A DNA stretch of 20,316 bases from an uncultured Collinsella sp. (GCA_902489955.1 CABUBY010000019.1:1-20316), one strand, 5' to 3'; positions 1 to 7,383 are shown, numbered from the stretch's first letter. Numbers and translations: made by a program. Notes: a model not told the origin generated them from the letters alone.

Positions 1-1562
1 GACTCGTCCGCCGACACCACGCGCGCCCACTGGCGGCGCGCCTCGCGCTCGATGGAATGGGCCTCGTCGATTACCCAATGACGAATCGGAGGCAAAATCC
101 TGCCCTCGGCCGCGACATTGCGGAACAGCAGGGAATGGTTGGTGACCACCACATCGGCATGCGCCGCACGCCGCCGAGCGCCGTGGACCAAACATTTATC
201 AGGGAAAAACGGGCAGAGGCGACGAGCGCACTCGCGCGAGGCCGTCGTAAAGTCGGGGCGGTTGACGCTGCGCCACCGAATGCCGAGCGAGTCGAGGTCG
301 CCATCGGCTGATTGGCAGACGTACGCCATAATGACCGCGACCGCCGTGAGCGTGTCCGCCGGATCGCGCTTGGTGGTAATCTCGACCTGGCCGCGGCTCA
401 TGCGCTCAAGCTTGCGCAGGCACGGATAGTGGTCATAGCCCTTGAGAGCGCAAAATGACAGGCCACCGTCCAGTTGCTCGGCAAGTTTTGGCAGCTCATG
501 GTACATGAGCTGGTCGGCAAGATTGTTCGATTTGGTCGCAATACCAACCGTGATGTTGTTACGGCGCGCTGCCTCGGCAAAAGGCACCAGATAGGCCATC
601 GATTTGCCGACGCCCGTGCCCGCCTCAATTACACGATGAGTGCCCGTGACCAGCGCATCGCGGACCTCGAGCGCCATCGCGATCTGCTCATCACGCGGCT
701 CGTAAGTGGGATACATGCGATTGACCAGGCCACCCGGCGCATAGTCTGCCTCAATCTCCTCACGACTCGGCATCTTGAGGACCGGCAGTTCGTCGGCGTC
801 CACCCGATCGTCGGCGCGATCGGCCTTGAGAACGTCAGCACGAGCGGCGCTGAGAGAGAAGATAGAACCAGGGTTCTGCCCTGCCAAGAATGAGAAGATA
901 GGACGATAGGACCAAGGCACATCCGGATGCATGTCGGCTAGGCGCGCCATGAGGCCCTGGGGCAAGTCGGTGAGCGCCACGAGCAACACGCGCCATACGC
1001 CACACAGGGCGTCGACGTCGGCATTGGCACGGTGTGATACCGAGTCACAGCCAAACAGATCGGCCATAAAAGACAACTTGTGCGAGGCCAGGCGAGGAAG
1101 CGCGATGCGCGACAGCGCCAGCGAATCGATCCAAATATCGCTCACGTTGACGCCGCCTTTGACCGACTCGATAAACGAGCGGTCGAACGTGGCGTTATGT
1201 GCGATCACCGGGCAACCACCGACAAAATCGGCGAGAGCGGCGACGGCCTCAACGGCCGACGGAGCATCTGCCACATCGGCATTTGTTATGCTCGTGAGCT
1301 CGGTAATCTCGGCGGGAATCAGCTGTTTGGGATGCACGAAGGTATCGAAGCGGTCGACGATCTCGCGGCCCGAAAGACGGGCCGCCGAGATCTCGATCAG
1401 CTCGTTGTCCTGCACCGAAAGACCCGTGGTCTCGGTATCGAGAACAATCACATCTTCCTCGATAAGGCCGAAGGACTGCGTTTTGGCGCGTTCGGCAAGC
1501 GTGGCATAGGAGTCGATGACAAACTGCGGCGTTCCTGACGAAACCGCGTCCTCGATTAGCAT
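1..1562 (-). CDS. dinG: DinG-type exonuclease/ATP-dependent helicase, 3' part missing at window edge
   Basis: I translated the minus strand; the frame is open from an ATG at 1562 to the window edge (520 codons, no stop). Residues 35-190 form a DnaQ-like DEDDh exonuclease: DTETTG with D42 and E44, HNATFD with D127, and HRANADVD with H177 and D182. A superfamily 2 XPD/DinG helicase follows, with Walker A EAGTGVGKS (K320), four cysteines placed as in an iron-sulphur domain (YPCL, SRECARRLCPF, DKCL) and a DEAH box (D499-H502). The rest of the helicase lies outside the window. The combination matches the Bacillus-type DinG/YpvA fusion rather than E. coli DinG, which lacks the exonuclease. The predicted role is DNA repair: 3'-5' trimming and unwinding of DNA, possibly of D-loops or R-loops. 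The ATG overlaps the stop of the upstream ddl gene (ATGCTAA) with no clear ribosome site, so translational coupling is likely. Confidence 0.9.
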   Translation of the reverse strand, partial: MLIEDAVSSGTPQFVIDSYATLAERAKTQSFGLIEEDVIVLDTETTGLSVQDNELIEISAARLSGREIVDRFDTFVHPKQLIPAEITELTSITNADVADAPSAVEAVAALADFVGGCPVIAHNATFDRSFIESVKGGVNVSDIWIDSLALSRIALPRLASHKLSFMADLFGCDSVSHRANADVDALCGVWRVLLVALTDLPQGLMARLADMHPDVPWSYRPIFSFLAGQNPGSIFSLSAARADVLKADRADDRVDADELPVLKMPSREEIEADYAPGGLVNRMYPTYEPRDEQIAMALEVRDALVTGTHRVIEAGTGVGKSMAYLVPFAEAARRNNITVGIATKSNNLADQLMYHELPKLAEQLDGGLSFCALKGYDHYPCLRKLERMSRGQVEITTKRDPADTLTAVAVIMAYVCQSADGDLDSLGIRWRSVNRPDFTTASRECARRLCPFFPDKCLVHGARRRAAHADVVVTNHSLLFRNVAAEGRILPPIRHWVIDEAHSIEREARRQWARVVSADE

Positions 1563-2521
1563 GCAATGCCCGCTCGACGAAGGCCCATACGGATCAGGCT
1601 GTCACAGACCTGCGGGAACGTCATGTCGTCGGTGTGGCGGATCTCATCCGGATACAGCGACGTATCGGTCATGCCGGGAATGGTATTGGTCTCTAGGATA
1701 ACGGGGCCGTCCTCACTCACAATAAAATCGCTGCGCGAGATACCCAGGCAACCGAGGGCCTTGTGAGCGGCGCAGGCAAGCTCCTGAGCGCGAGCATAAT
1801 TCTCGGGTGAAATCTGCGCCGGAATGCGATGGATGTCCGTAGGGTCGACATACTTCACGTCCAGATCGTAGAACTCGCAGTCCTCGGGCTTACGAATCTC
1901 GACAATCGGCAGAGCGCGCACGTCATCTTCGCCGTATACGCCGACGGTGATCTCGGTACCCTCGATGCACTTCTCGACCAGCACTTTGTCGCCGTACTCA
2001 AACGCCTTGGCGATTGCCGCGGGCAGCTCGGAGGGCTCATGGACCAGGGAAATGCCATAGCTGGAACCGTTGACGGCCGGCTTCACAAAGCAGCGCTCGC
2101 CACAAACCTCGACGATATGATCGATATCGACTTCATCGCCCACCTCGAGTGCGAGGCCGGGGGCAATGGGAATGCCCGCCTTGGCGTACAGGAGCTTAGA
2201 GACCTCCTTGTCGGCACCGCAGGCGCTGGCAAGCACGCCCGAGGCCGTGTAGGGGATACCCAGGGTCTCCATGGCACCCTGCATGGCGCCATCCTCACCG
2301 CCGGCGCCGTGCATGGCGATGAATGCCACGTCAAAGCCGCCGGTCGCCATGGTTACCATAAAATCATCGGCAGCCGTGTCGAGCAGCTCCACCGAAGTGT
2401 AGCCGGCCTCCTTCAAGGCAACCACGACGTTCTTTCCCGAATTGAGCGAGATCTCGCGCTCAGCGGAATGACCGCCCGCCAAGACCGCTACGTGCATGTT
2501 CTCTAGGCTTTTACCCGGCAT
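1556..2521 (-). CDS. ddl: D-alanine--D-alanine ligase
   Basis: This 321-residue ATP-grasp enzyme joins two D-alanines with ATP in the cytoplasm to make the peptidoglycan stem terminus. Visible family signatures are the N-terminal AVLAGGHSAEREISL, the HGAGGEDG loop, FVKPAVNGSSYGIS, VEKCIEGTEITVGV, and the C-terminal metal and phosphate segment LETNTIPGMTDTSLYP. The Tyr in the DVKY stretch of the omega loop appears to match the residue found in D-Ala-D-Ala rather than D-Ala-D-Lac ligases, so ordinary vancomycin-sensitive precursors are expected; that alignment was done by eye. The ATG at 2521 has a strong ribosome site (GAGGAGGAG, 7 nt upstream). The length is normal for the family. The gene is first in a run with dinG and divergent from rlmN. 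No truncation is seen. Confidence 0.95.
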   Translation of the reverse strand: MPGKSLENMHVAVLAGGHSAEREISLNSGKNVVVALKEAGYTSVELLDTAADDFMVTMATGGFDVAFIAMHGAGGEDGAMQGAMETLGIPYTASGVLASACGADKEVSKLLYAKAGIPIAPGLALEVGDEVDIDHIVEVCGERCFVKPAVNGSSYGISLVHEPSELPAAIAKAFEYGDKVLVEKCIEGTEITVGVYGEDDVRALPIVEIRKPEDCEFYDLDVKYVDPTDIHRIPAQISPENYARAQELACAAHKALGCLGISRSDFIVSEDGPVILETNTIPGMTDTSLYPDEIRHTDDMTFPQVCDSLIRMGLRRAGIAC

Positions 2522-2606
2522 GGGCAGACTCCTCCTCTATAATTTCTGCAGCTGATACCATATTGTAGCGATACCCTCTACGTTTCCCCAAAATCGAAAG
2601 GCTTCC
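2522..2606. promoter_or_regulatory. Divergent ddl/rlmN intergenic region with weak promoter candidates
   Basis: This 85-nt spacer separates two divergent genes and should hold both promoters. On the minus strand a TACAAT -10 (plus 2562-2567) sits 18 nt downstream of a poor TTGGGG -35, facing ddl. On the plus strand a perfect TATAAT (2538-2543) faces rlmN, but I see no -35 hexamer at the right distance. The rlmN ribosome site GAAAGG (2596-2601) is also here. Both promoter calls are tentative. Confidence 0.35.
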
Positions 2607-3659
2607 ATGAATCCCAGGACTAAATCTCAGGACATTCGCGACTTGAGCCAAAACGATATTCGCGAGCTCGTGGCCGAGCTTGGCCAGCCCGCCTTCCGCG
2701 CGAAGCAGCTCATCGAATGGGTCTTTGAGAAGAACGTTTGTTCGTTCGACGACATGACCAACCTTCCCAAGGCTTTCCGCGAGCAGCTTAAAGAGGCTTT
2801 TGCCTTTGACACGCCAACTGAACTCACCAAGCAGGTTTCCAAAGATGGCTCTCGCAAGTATCTGCTCGAGTACCACGACGGCATTTCCGTCGAAACTGTC
2901 GGCATGCCCCGTCGTAACAAGCTTTCCGTCTGCGTTTCCACCCAGGCAGGCTGCGGCATGGGCTGCGCCTTTTGCGCTACCGGTCTCAACGGGCTCAAGC
3001 GCTCTCTGACCGCTCAAGAGATCGTCGACCAGGTACTTCATGTATCCAACGACTTTGGCGAGCGCGCCACGAGCGTCGTCTTCATGGGCCAGGGCGAGCC
3101 GTTTGCCAACTACGACGAGGTTCTCAAGGCGCTGCGAATCCTCAACGACCCCGATGGCATCGGTATCGGCGCTCGTCACCTCACCGTCTCTACCAGCGGC
3201 GTTATTCCCGGTATTCGTAAATTTGCCGACATCCCCGAGCAGTTCACGCTTGCCGTTTCCCTGCATTCTGCCATCCAGTCGACGCGCAATAAGCTCATGC
3301 CCGGTGTTAAGAAGTACACGTTGCTTCGCCTTCACGAGGCGCTTCAGCTCTACACCGAGAAGACTGGCCGCCGCCCGACCTACGAGTATGCCATGATCGA
3401 AGGCGTCAACGATACGAATCCCGAGATGCAGGCGCTCTGCGACTTCTGCGAGGGAACGCTGTGCCACGTTAACCTCATTCAGCTTAACGACATCGAGGGC
3501 AGCCCGCTCAAACCGTCGCCGATTCATAAGGTTGAGGATCTTCAGCGTCGTCTTGAGTCCCGTGGCATCGAGACCACGATTCGTAACTCCCGTGGTAACG
3601 ATATTGACGCCGCTTGCGGACAGCTGAAGCAGCGCTTCAAAGTTCAGAAGAACGCATAG
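2607..3659 (+). CDS. rlmN: Dual-specificity 23S rRNA/tRNA adenine-C2 methyltransferase RlmN
   Basis: This radical-SAM enzyme methylates C2 of A2503 in 23S rRNA and of A37 in some tRNAs. The CxxxCxxC iron-sulphur motif is at C116, C120 and C123 within STQAGCGMGCAFCATG. The C-terminal catalytic cysteine is C337 in RGNDIDAACGQL. GQGEP and the SLHS segment are also family-typical. The length of 350 residues is normal. It is RlmN rather than the Cfr resistance paralogue, judged from overall family resemblance and the housekeeping setting, though the two share the catalytic layout. GAAAGG lies 5 nt before the ATG. This is the only gene left of the origin on the plus strand, so it meets the leftward replication fork head-on. 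It ends at a strong terminator at 3697-3733. Confidence 0.95.
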   Translation: MNPRTKSQDIRDLSQNDIRELVAELGQPAFRAKQLIEWVFEKNVCSFDDMTNLPKAFREQLKEAFAFDTPTELTKQVSKDGSRKYLLEYHDGISVETVGMPRRNKLSVCVSTQAGCGMGCAFCATGLNGLKRSLTAQEIVDQVLHVSNDFGERATSVVFMGQGEPFANYDEVLKALRILNDPDGIGIGARHLTVSTSGVIPGIRKFADIPEQFTLAVSLHSAIQSTRNKLMPGVKKYTLLRLHEALQLYTEKTGRRPTYEYAMIEGVNDTNPEMQALCDFCEGTLCHVNLIQLNDIEGSPLKPSPIHKVEDLQRRLESRGIETTIRNSRGNDIDAACGQLKQRFKVQKNA

Positions 3660-3677
3660 GGGAGTCGCACCCCAAGA

Positions 3678-3693
3678 CGTTTCATGTGAAACA
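3678..3693. other. Degenerate parS-like site
   Basis: CGTTTCATGTGAAACA differs from the perfect parS copies in this window at two of 16 positions: the first base, and one of the two central bases. It lies just after the rlmN stop and about 1.3 kb past the end of parA. Binding by ParB is possible but unproven. Confidence 0.35.
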
Positions 3694-3696
3694 TCG

Positions 3697-3740
3697 AACG
3701 GCCCCGGTTGTAGGATATGCGACCGGGGCCGTTTCATTTA
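3697..3740 (+). terminator. Rho-independent terminator of rlmN
   Basis: A perfect 12-bp stem, AACGGCCCCGGT (3697-3708) with ACCGGGGCCGTT (3722-3733), has a 13-nt loop. On the plus strand it is followed by a T-rich tail (TTTCATTTATT). It faces the minus-strand terminator of the parAB run. Confidence 0.85.
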
Positions 3741-3796
3741 TTGGCCTTAATTTTGAATCAGCTGCTACCTGCCCTATTTTCTACGGCCAAAATAAG

Positions 3797-3828
3797 GGGT
3801 CCTTGTCTCGTGAACCTGACAAGGACCC
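3797..3828 (-). terminator. Rho-independent terminator of the parA-parB-ytxH-like run
   Basis: A perfect 11-bp stem, GGGTCCTTGTC (3797-3807) with GACAAGGACCC (3818-3828), has a 10-nt loop. On the minus strand the stem is followed by CTTATTTTGG, a T-rich tail, so it terminates leftward transcription that has passed through parA, parB and the small membrane gene. It and the rlmN terminator form a convergent pair. Confidence 0.8.
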
Positions 3829-3850
3829 ATCAAAATATGCTGAGTAATTG

Positions 3851-3862
3851 TTAGGTACCTAA
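3851..3862. repeat. Perfect 12-bp palindrome, copy 1 of 2
   Basis: TTAGGTACCTAA is fully self-complementary and covers the stop codon of the YtxH-like gene. An identical copy lies at 7355-7366; with the preceding G the shared word is 13 nt. An operator or another protein-binding site is conceivable, but the function is unknown. Confidence 0.6.
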
Positions 3863-4113
3863 TAGCCTACATTTTCCCATTGGTTGCTAACCCAACCTTG
3901 ATTAATCTTGGGATTCTTCGTTACCTGAGCAGTACGCATGGCAACATCTTCTGTCATAACATCCATTTTCTTTTTGGAAGTATCGACGATATCTTGCGCG
4001 CCACGAAGCAAACGACCTCTAAGTTCATCGTCTGTCGCGATCTTATATCCAGCAAAGGCACCAGCCGCGATAGTCGTCGCCAATGCAATCGCTGTTAAAA
4101 TCTTATTCCTCAT
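3859..4113 (-). CDS. Small YtxH-like membrane-anchored protein
   Basis: This 84-residue protein has a hydrophobic Ala/Ile-rich segment at about residues 4-22 (MRNKILTAIALATTIAAGAFAGYKIA). A charged helical tail follows, with lysine pairs and predicted coiled or helical character. The pattern resembles YtxH/general-stress small proteins: one N-terminal membrane helix with the body in the cytoplasm. No catalytic motif is seen. I chose the ATG at 4113 because AAGGAGG sits just upstream; an in-frame TTG at 4131 has no ribosome site. The start overlaps the last 11 nt of parB, so translation is probably coupled to it. Its placement as the third gene of a parAB run suggests co-expression with segregation proteins. 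The function is unknown and the family assignment is by appearance only. Confidence 0.7.
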   Translation of the reverse strand: MRNKILTAIALATTIAAGAFAGYKIATDDELRGRLLRGAQDIVDTSKKKMDVMTEDVAMRTAQVTKNPKINQGWVSNQWENVGY

Positions 4114-5008
4114 CTTGGCCTCCTTGATCAAACTGAATCATTTCGCCAAGAATACGAGAGAGCTCTTCCTCGTCTTTAAACTCAATCTCAATCTTATTCT
4201 TTCCACGCGAGCTCTTCACACGCACGTTGGTATTAAATACCTGACGAAGCACACGGGCAGCCTTTTTAAAAGACTGAGGCGTTGCAGGCCTAGGCGTCTT
4301 AGGTGTCTCCCCGGCAGAAAACAACGGAGCAAGATTTTCTGTCGCTCTTACGGAAAGGCCCTCCGCAACAACCTTCTCTGCAAGTCGAATACGCGCGTCC
4401 TCATAGGGAACTGCAAGAATCGCACGTGCATGACCAGCAGTAAGTTTGCCCTCAAAAATCATCTGCTGAACTACCTCGGGGAGATCGAGAAGACGCAGTG
4501 AGTTTGTAATTGCAGAGCGTGACTTGCTTACCGCCTTCGACAATGCTTCCTGGGTCATACCGCTGGCATCGATAAGCTGGCGATAGCCCTTAGCCTCTTC
4601 GACGGGATTCAGATCAGAACGCTGAAGGTTTTCGATAAGAGCAAGAGCCAGCATCTCTTCATCATTAACATCTTTAATAATGACAGGCAGCTCCTCAAGA
4701 CCAGCAAGCTTCGACGCCTGGTAACGACGCTCACCAGCGATGATCTCATAGCCGTTTCCATGCTTGCGAACCAAAAGAGGCTGCAAAACGCCATGTTCTT
4801 GGATTGACTCCCTCAACTCGCGAAGTTCAGTTTCGTTAAAGTGAATTCGCGGCTGATTAGGGTTGGGAACGATATCCTCAATAGGTAGTTTCGTTTCAGA
4901 TGCAACATTTGGAGCCGATGCAGCCGAACCACCGGTCTCATACTCGGCCTCTGAGACCAAAGCATTGAGTCCACGTCCCAATCCGCCACGTTTCTTTGCA
5001 CTAGGCAC
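4103..5008 (-). CDS. parB: Chromosome-partitioning protein ParB (Spo0J family)
   Basis: This 301-residue ParB is a CTP-dependent clamp that loads at parS and spreads on origin DNA. The N-terminal GGLGRGLNALV peptide is the usual ParA-stimulating segment. The CTPase core shows GERRYQAS at residues 92-99 and ENLQRSDLNPVEEA at 126-139. The parS-reading helix-turn-helix lies at about 151-177 (MTQEALSKAVSKSRSAITNS), and the C-terminal residues 240-300 form the dimerisation domain, preceded by a Pro/Thr-rich linker. The GTG start at 5008 has a near-perfect ribosome site (GAGGTGATC) inside the end of parA and overlaps it by 8 nt. Its targets are the three perfect parS sites at 5841-5934. The gene is noticeably AT-richer than dnaA or gyrA. 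Confidence 0.96.
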   Translation of the reverse strand: MPSAKKRGGLGRGLNALVSEAEYETGGSAASAPNVASETKLPIEDIVPNPNQPRIHFNETELRELRESIQEHGVLQPLLVRKHGNGYEIIAGERRYQASKLAGLEELPVIIKDVNDEEMLALALIENLQRSDLNPVEEAKGYRQLIDASGMTQEALSKAVSKSRSAITNSLRLLDLPEVVQQMIFEGKLTAGHARAILAVPYEDARIRLAEKVVAEGLSVRATENLAPLFSAGETPKTPRPATPQSFKKAARVLRQVFNTNVRVKSSRGKNKIEIEFKDEEELSRILGEMIQFDQGGQDEE

Positions 5009-5801
5009 GCTTGATCACCTCTTTTGCAAGGTTCATATATGCTTTTGCACCCTTATTTTGAGGTGCATAGGTAATTACTGGTTCTCCAAAAGACGGAGCT
5101 TCGGAGATTTTAACCGTACGGGGGATTAGCGTCTTAAACGCCTTATCACCAAAGTACGATTGAACCTCCTCAACAACCTGATTCGATAGTGAAGTACGCG
5201 AGTCATACATGGTCATAAGCACACCATAGGTGTCTAAGCCCTTGTTCAGCCTTGATTTGACCATCTTCATTGACTCAAGCAGCTTCGTAACGCCCTCGAG
5301 TGCGTAATATTCGCACTGGATCGGAATCAAAACGCTGTCTGCTGCGGTCAAAGCGTTGATAGTAAGCAGGCCGAGCGAAGGAGGACAGTCAATGAAAATA
5401 AAATCGAACTCGTCCTGAATCGGCTCAAGCAAATCTTTGAGGCGGGTTTCACGTGCAATTGCGCTTACGAGCTCAATTTCGGCGCCTGCAAGCTGAATTG
5501 TAGCTGGAATTACGAATACCTTTTTGCAATTTGTATCAAGAACAAGTGATTCTGCCGGCACATCATTCAACAATGCATCATAGATGCAGTGATCAAGGTC
5601 TTCTTTTTCAATTCCGAATCCACTGGTGCTGTTTCCCTGCGGATCAAAATCGACAATCAGTGTCTTACGACCCTGCTCACCCAGTGCTGCTGCAAGGTTT
5701 ACAGCCGTCGTTGACTTACCGACGCCGCCTTTTTGATTGATGATTGCAATGATACGCGTGTCTTTTGCGCTCTTTAAACGCTTAACGTCGCGAAATCCCA
5801 C
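5001..5801 (-). CDS. parA: Chromosome-partitioning ATPase ParA (Soj family)
   Basis: This 266-residue Walker-type ATPase binds DNA non-specifically when dimeric with ATP and moves ParB-parS complexes. It also touches initiation control through DnaA in Bacillus. The deviant Walker A is KGGVGKST at residues 24-31, DFDPQGNST forms the A' box, and FIDCPPSLG the Walker B. The length is typical of chromosomal Soj, with no N-terminal DNA-binding domain of the plasmid type. The GTG start at 5801 follows AGGAGG closely. It overlaps parB by 8 nt, so the pair is one operon. The upstream 134 nt contain three parS sites, so ParB bound there could affect transcription of its own operon; this is inference. 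Confidence 0.96.
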   Translation of the reverse strand: MGFRDVKRLKSAKDTRIIAIINQKGGVGKSTTAVNLAAALGEQGRKTLIVDFDPQGNSTSGFGIEKEDLDHCIYDALLNDVPAESLVLDTNCKKVFVIPATIQLAGAEIELVSAIARETRLKDLLEPIQDEFDFIFIDCPPSLGLLTINALTAADSVLIPIQCEYYALEGVTKLLESMKMVKSRLNKGLDTYGVLMTMYDSRTSLSNQVVEEVQSYFGDKAFKTLIPRTVKISEAPSFGEPVITYAPQNKGAKAYMNLAKEVIKRA

Positions 5802-5840
5802 GGTCCCTCCTGGTGTGTATTAAAGCTGTCAAACGGAGGA

Positions 5841-5856
5841 TGTTTCACGTGAAACA
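5841..5856. other. parS site 1 (perfect)
   Basis: TGTTTCACGTGAAACA is a full 16-bp palindrome identical to the Spo0J/ParB consensus. It lies 40 nt upstream of the parA start codon. Confidence 0.95.
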
Positions 5857-5879
5857 TTCCGAATCGATATCAACCGCCA

Positions 5880-5895
5880 TGTTTCACGTGAAACA
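5880..5895. other. parS site 2 (perfect)
   Basis: This is a second identical copy of the 16-bp palindrome, 39 nt from the first (start to start). Confidence 0.95.
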
Positions 5896-5918
5896 CTGCA
5901 AGTTGTTAGTATCCATTA

Positions 5919-5934
5919 TGTTTCACGTGAAACA
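5919..5934. other. parS site 3 (perfect)
   Basis: This is a third identical copy, again 39 nt from the previous one, ending one base before the rsmG stop codon. The equal 39-nt spacing of the three copies is close to four helical turns, so all three sites would face roughly the same way. Confidence 0.95.
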
Positions 5935-5935
5935 T

Positions 5936-6673
5936 CTAGGCAAGCGGATTCTTCTTTGCCACGCCATTTGCACGAGGCAATGAAACGGATGCTGGATGAC
6001 CCTTCTTAAGAACAATGAACTCCCTGTGACCCAAGCCTTCAGGCAAATCAATTGCGTCATTCAGAAGCAAAGTGAAGCCGCAAATCTTAGCTGCTGACAT
6101 GCCGGAAGCAAGCTCCTCATCCGAAGGATTGCCCTTGGTTATAACAAATAGCCCTCCATCCTTCAGATACGGAGCCGCATACTCAACAAGAATCGGTAGA
6201 AGAGCCAGTGCGCGGGCGGTTACAACAGAGAACTGCTTCTTATGGCTCCGAGCATATTCTTCAAGACGATCATGAACCGCATGGGCATGTTTCAATCCAA
6301 GAGCATGGACAAAGGAATTTACCGCATCAACCTTCTTGCCAACAGAGTCAATATAAGTAGCTTTACGATGCGTGGTTATGGTTAATGGAATACCAGGGAA
6401 GCCCGCACCTGTTCCCATATCGAGCAAAGCTCCCTCAGGAGCCTTGTTGATATAGGGGAGCAAAACAAGTGAGTCGAGGATATGAAGTACTGCAGCATCT
6501 TCTACGTTAAGAATACGGGTGAGATTGGTTGTCTTATTTGTTTCTAGAACCAAATCCAAATGCTGAATACATTTCCTCAGCTCAACATCAGTTACGCTCA
6601 AGGAATACTCTTTGCAATAGAAAGCTAGACGACTCAACATCTCGTCAGCTTGCTGATCAGTAAGTACTAACAA
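5936..6673 (-). CDS. rsmG: 16S rRNA (guanine527-N7)-methyltransferase RsmG
   Basis: This 245-residue class I SAM methyltransferase acts on G527 of 16S rRNA in the small subunit. The SAM-binding segment is LLDMGTGAGFPGIPL at about residues 83-97, and the family motif TARALA follows further on. The frame is open upstream to a TTG at 6721, but that lies in the T-tract of a terminator. A TTG at 6673 has AAAGGAG 6 nt upstream, so I chose it. The gene is therefore probably transcribed separately from the rpmH-jag run, from a promoter in the roughly 50 nt between the terminator and the start. The 3' end abuts a parS site. The C-terminal tail is basic. Composition is AT-richer than neighbours further out. 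Confidence 0.93.
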   Translation of the reverse strand: MLVLTDQQADEMLSRLAFYCKEYSLSVTDVELRKCIQHLDLVLETNKTTNLTRILNVEDAAVLHILDSLVLLPYINKAPEGALLDMGTGAGFPGIPLTITTHRKATYIDSVGKKVDAVNSFVHALGLKHAHAVHDRLEEYARSHKKQFSVVTARALALLPILVEYAAPYLKDGGLFVITKGNPSDEELASGMSAAKICGFTLLLNDAIDLPEGLGHREFIVLKKGHPASVSLPRANGVAKKNPLA

Positions 6674-6725
6674 CGAAAGCTCCTTTCTGACAAAAATCAG
6701 CGTATCGAGAACTTTTGACAAAAAA

Positions 6726-6750
6726 AGGGGACGTGGAAACCACGTCCCCT
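6726..6750 (-). terminator. Rho-independent terminator after jag
   Basis: An 11-bp perfect stem, AGGGGACGTGG (6726-6736) with CCACGTCCCCT (6740-6750), is closed by an AAA loop. On the minus strand it is followed by TTTTTTGTC. It ends the rpmH-rnpA-yidD-yidC-jag transcript before rsmG. Confidence 0.9.
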
Positions 6751-6769
6751 TAGCATAAACTCGAGTAGA

Positions 6770-7339
6770 TTATCGAGCAACAATCACCACATGGCGATCA
6801 GGGTCAGAACCCTCAGAATGAGTATCGACGGCATCATTGCCACGAAGTGCAATGTGAACCAGTCGACGCTCGTAGGCATTCATGGGCGGAAGCGAAACAC
6901 TCTTATGAGTGCGAATGGCACGCTCGGCAGCAGACTGAGCCATGGAGGCAACCTTGTCCTGACGGCGGCTCTTGTATCCCTCGACGTCCACTACAACCGG
7001 ATACCTAAAGCCAAGTTTGCGGCTCACCAGCAAAGAGAACATAACCTGAAGGGCATCAAGGGTGCGACCATGACGGCCAATGAGAACAGCAAGGTCGGGA
7101 GCCGTTACATCCAAAATCAGCTCACCTTCGTCGCCCTCATACTCATCGATAGGAGAGTTGGCGGCATCGAAGTGCGAAAGGATGGAACGCAGGATGGAAA
7201 TAGCAACATCGGCAATGGTGTCGAGCTCCTCATCGGTCAGCTCTTCACCAGCCTTGTAGCGCTGTGCAATCTCGGGATAATCGCCCGCGACCTGCGGGGC
7301 AACCTCCTCAAGCATATCCTCGATGATCTCTTCAGACAT
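6770..7339 (-). CDS. jag: RNA-binding protein Jag/KhpB (KH and R3H domains)
   Basis: This 189-residue protein is encoded next to yidC, as in most Gram-positive and actinobacterial genomes. The KH domain carries the GxxG-type loop in GRHGRTLDALQ (residues 88-98). The C-terminal R3H domain is seen around ERRLVHIAL (157-166). The acidic N-terminal 70 residues differ from the usual Jag-N domain and look shorter. KhpB proteins bind RNA and influence cell division and elongation in several Gram-positives; that role here is by homology. The ATG at 7339 follows GGAG by 7 nt. An in-frame TTG at 7351 overlaps that ribosome site and is rejected. Confidence 0.92.
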   Translation of the reverse strand: MSEEIIEDMLEEVAPQVAGDYPEIAQRYKAGEELTDEELDTIADVAISILRSILSHFDAANSPIDEYEGDEGELILDVTAPDLAVLIGRHGRTLDALQVMFSLLVSRKLGFRYPVVVDVEGYKSRRQDKVASMAQSAAERAIRTHKSVSLPPMNAYERRLVHIALRGNDAVDTHSEGSDPDRHVVIVAR

Positions 7340-7354
7340 AACGTACTCCAAAAG

Positions 7355-7366
7355 TTAGGTACCTAA
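7355..7366. repeat. Perfect 12-bp palindrome, copy 2 of 2
   Basis: TTAGGTACCTAA lies in the 44-nt gap between the yidC stop and the jag start, just upstream of the jag ribosome site. It is identical to the copy at 3851-3862. Confidence 0.6.
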
Positions 7367-7383
7367 ATAAGATTGATATCCCG

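Noticed and set aside
1249..1566. 105-codon minus-strand frame at the start of dinG
   Set aside because: It is out of frame with the exonuclease motifs; the true frame starts at 1562 and reads DTETTG, HNATFD and HRANADVD.
2511..3737. 408-codon frame antisense to rlmN
   Set aside because: It overlaps the complete and well-supported rlmN and has no family signature.
5446..5455. GTTTCACGTG half of a parS site within parA
   Set aside because: Only 10 bases match; the other half is lost (12 of 16 positions in all), so it is more likely coding coincidence.
6674..6721. Upstream TTG start for rsmG at 6721
   Set aside because: It sits in the T-tract of the preceding terminator with no ribosome site, whereas the TTG at 6673 follows AAAGGAG.
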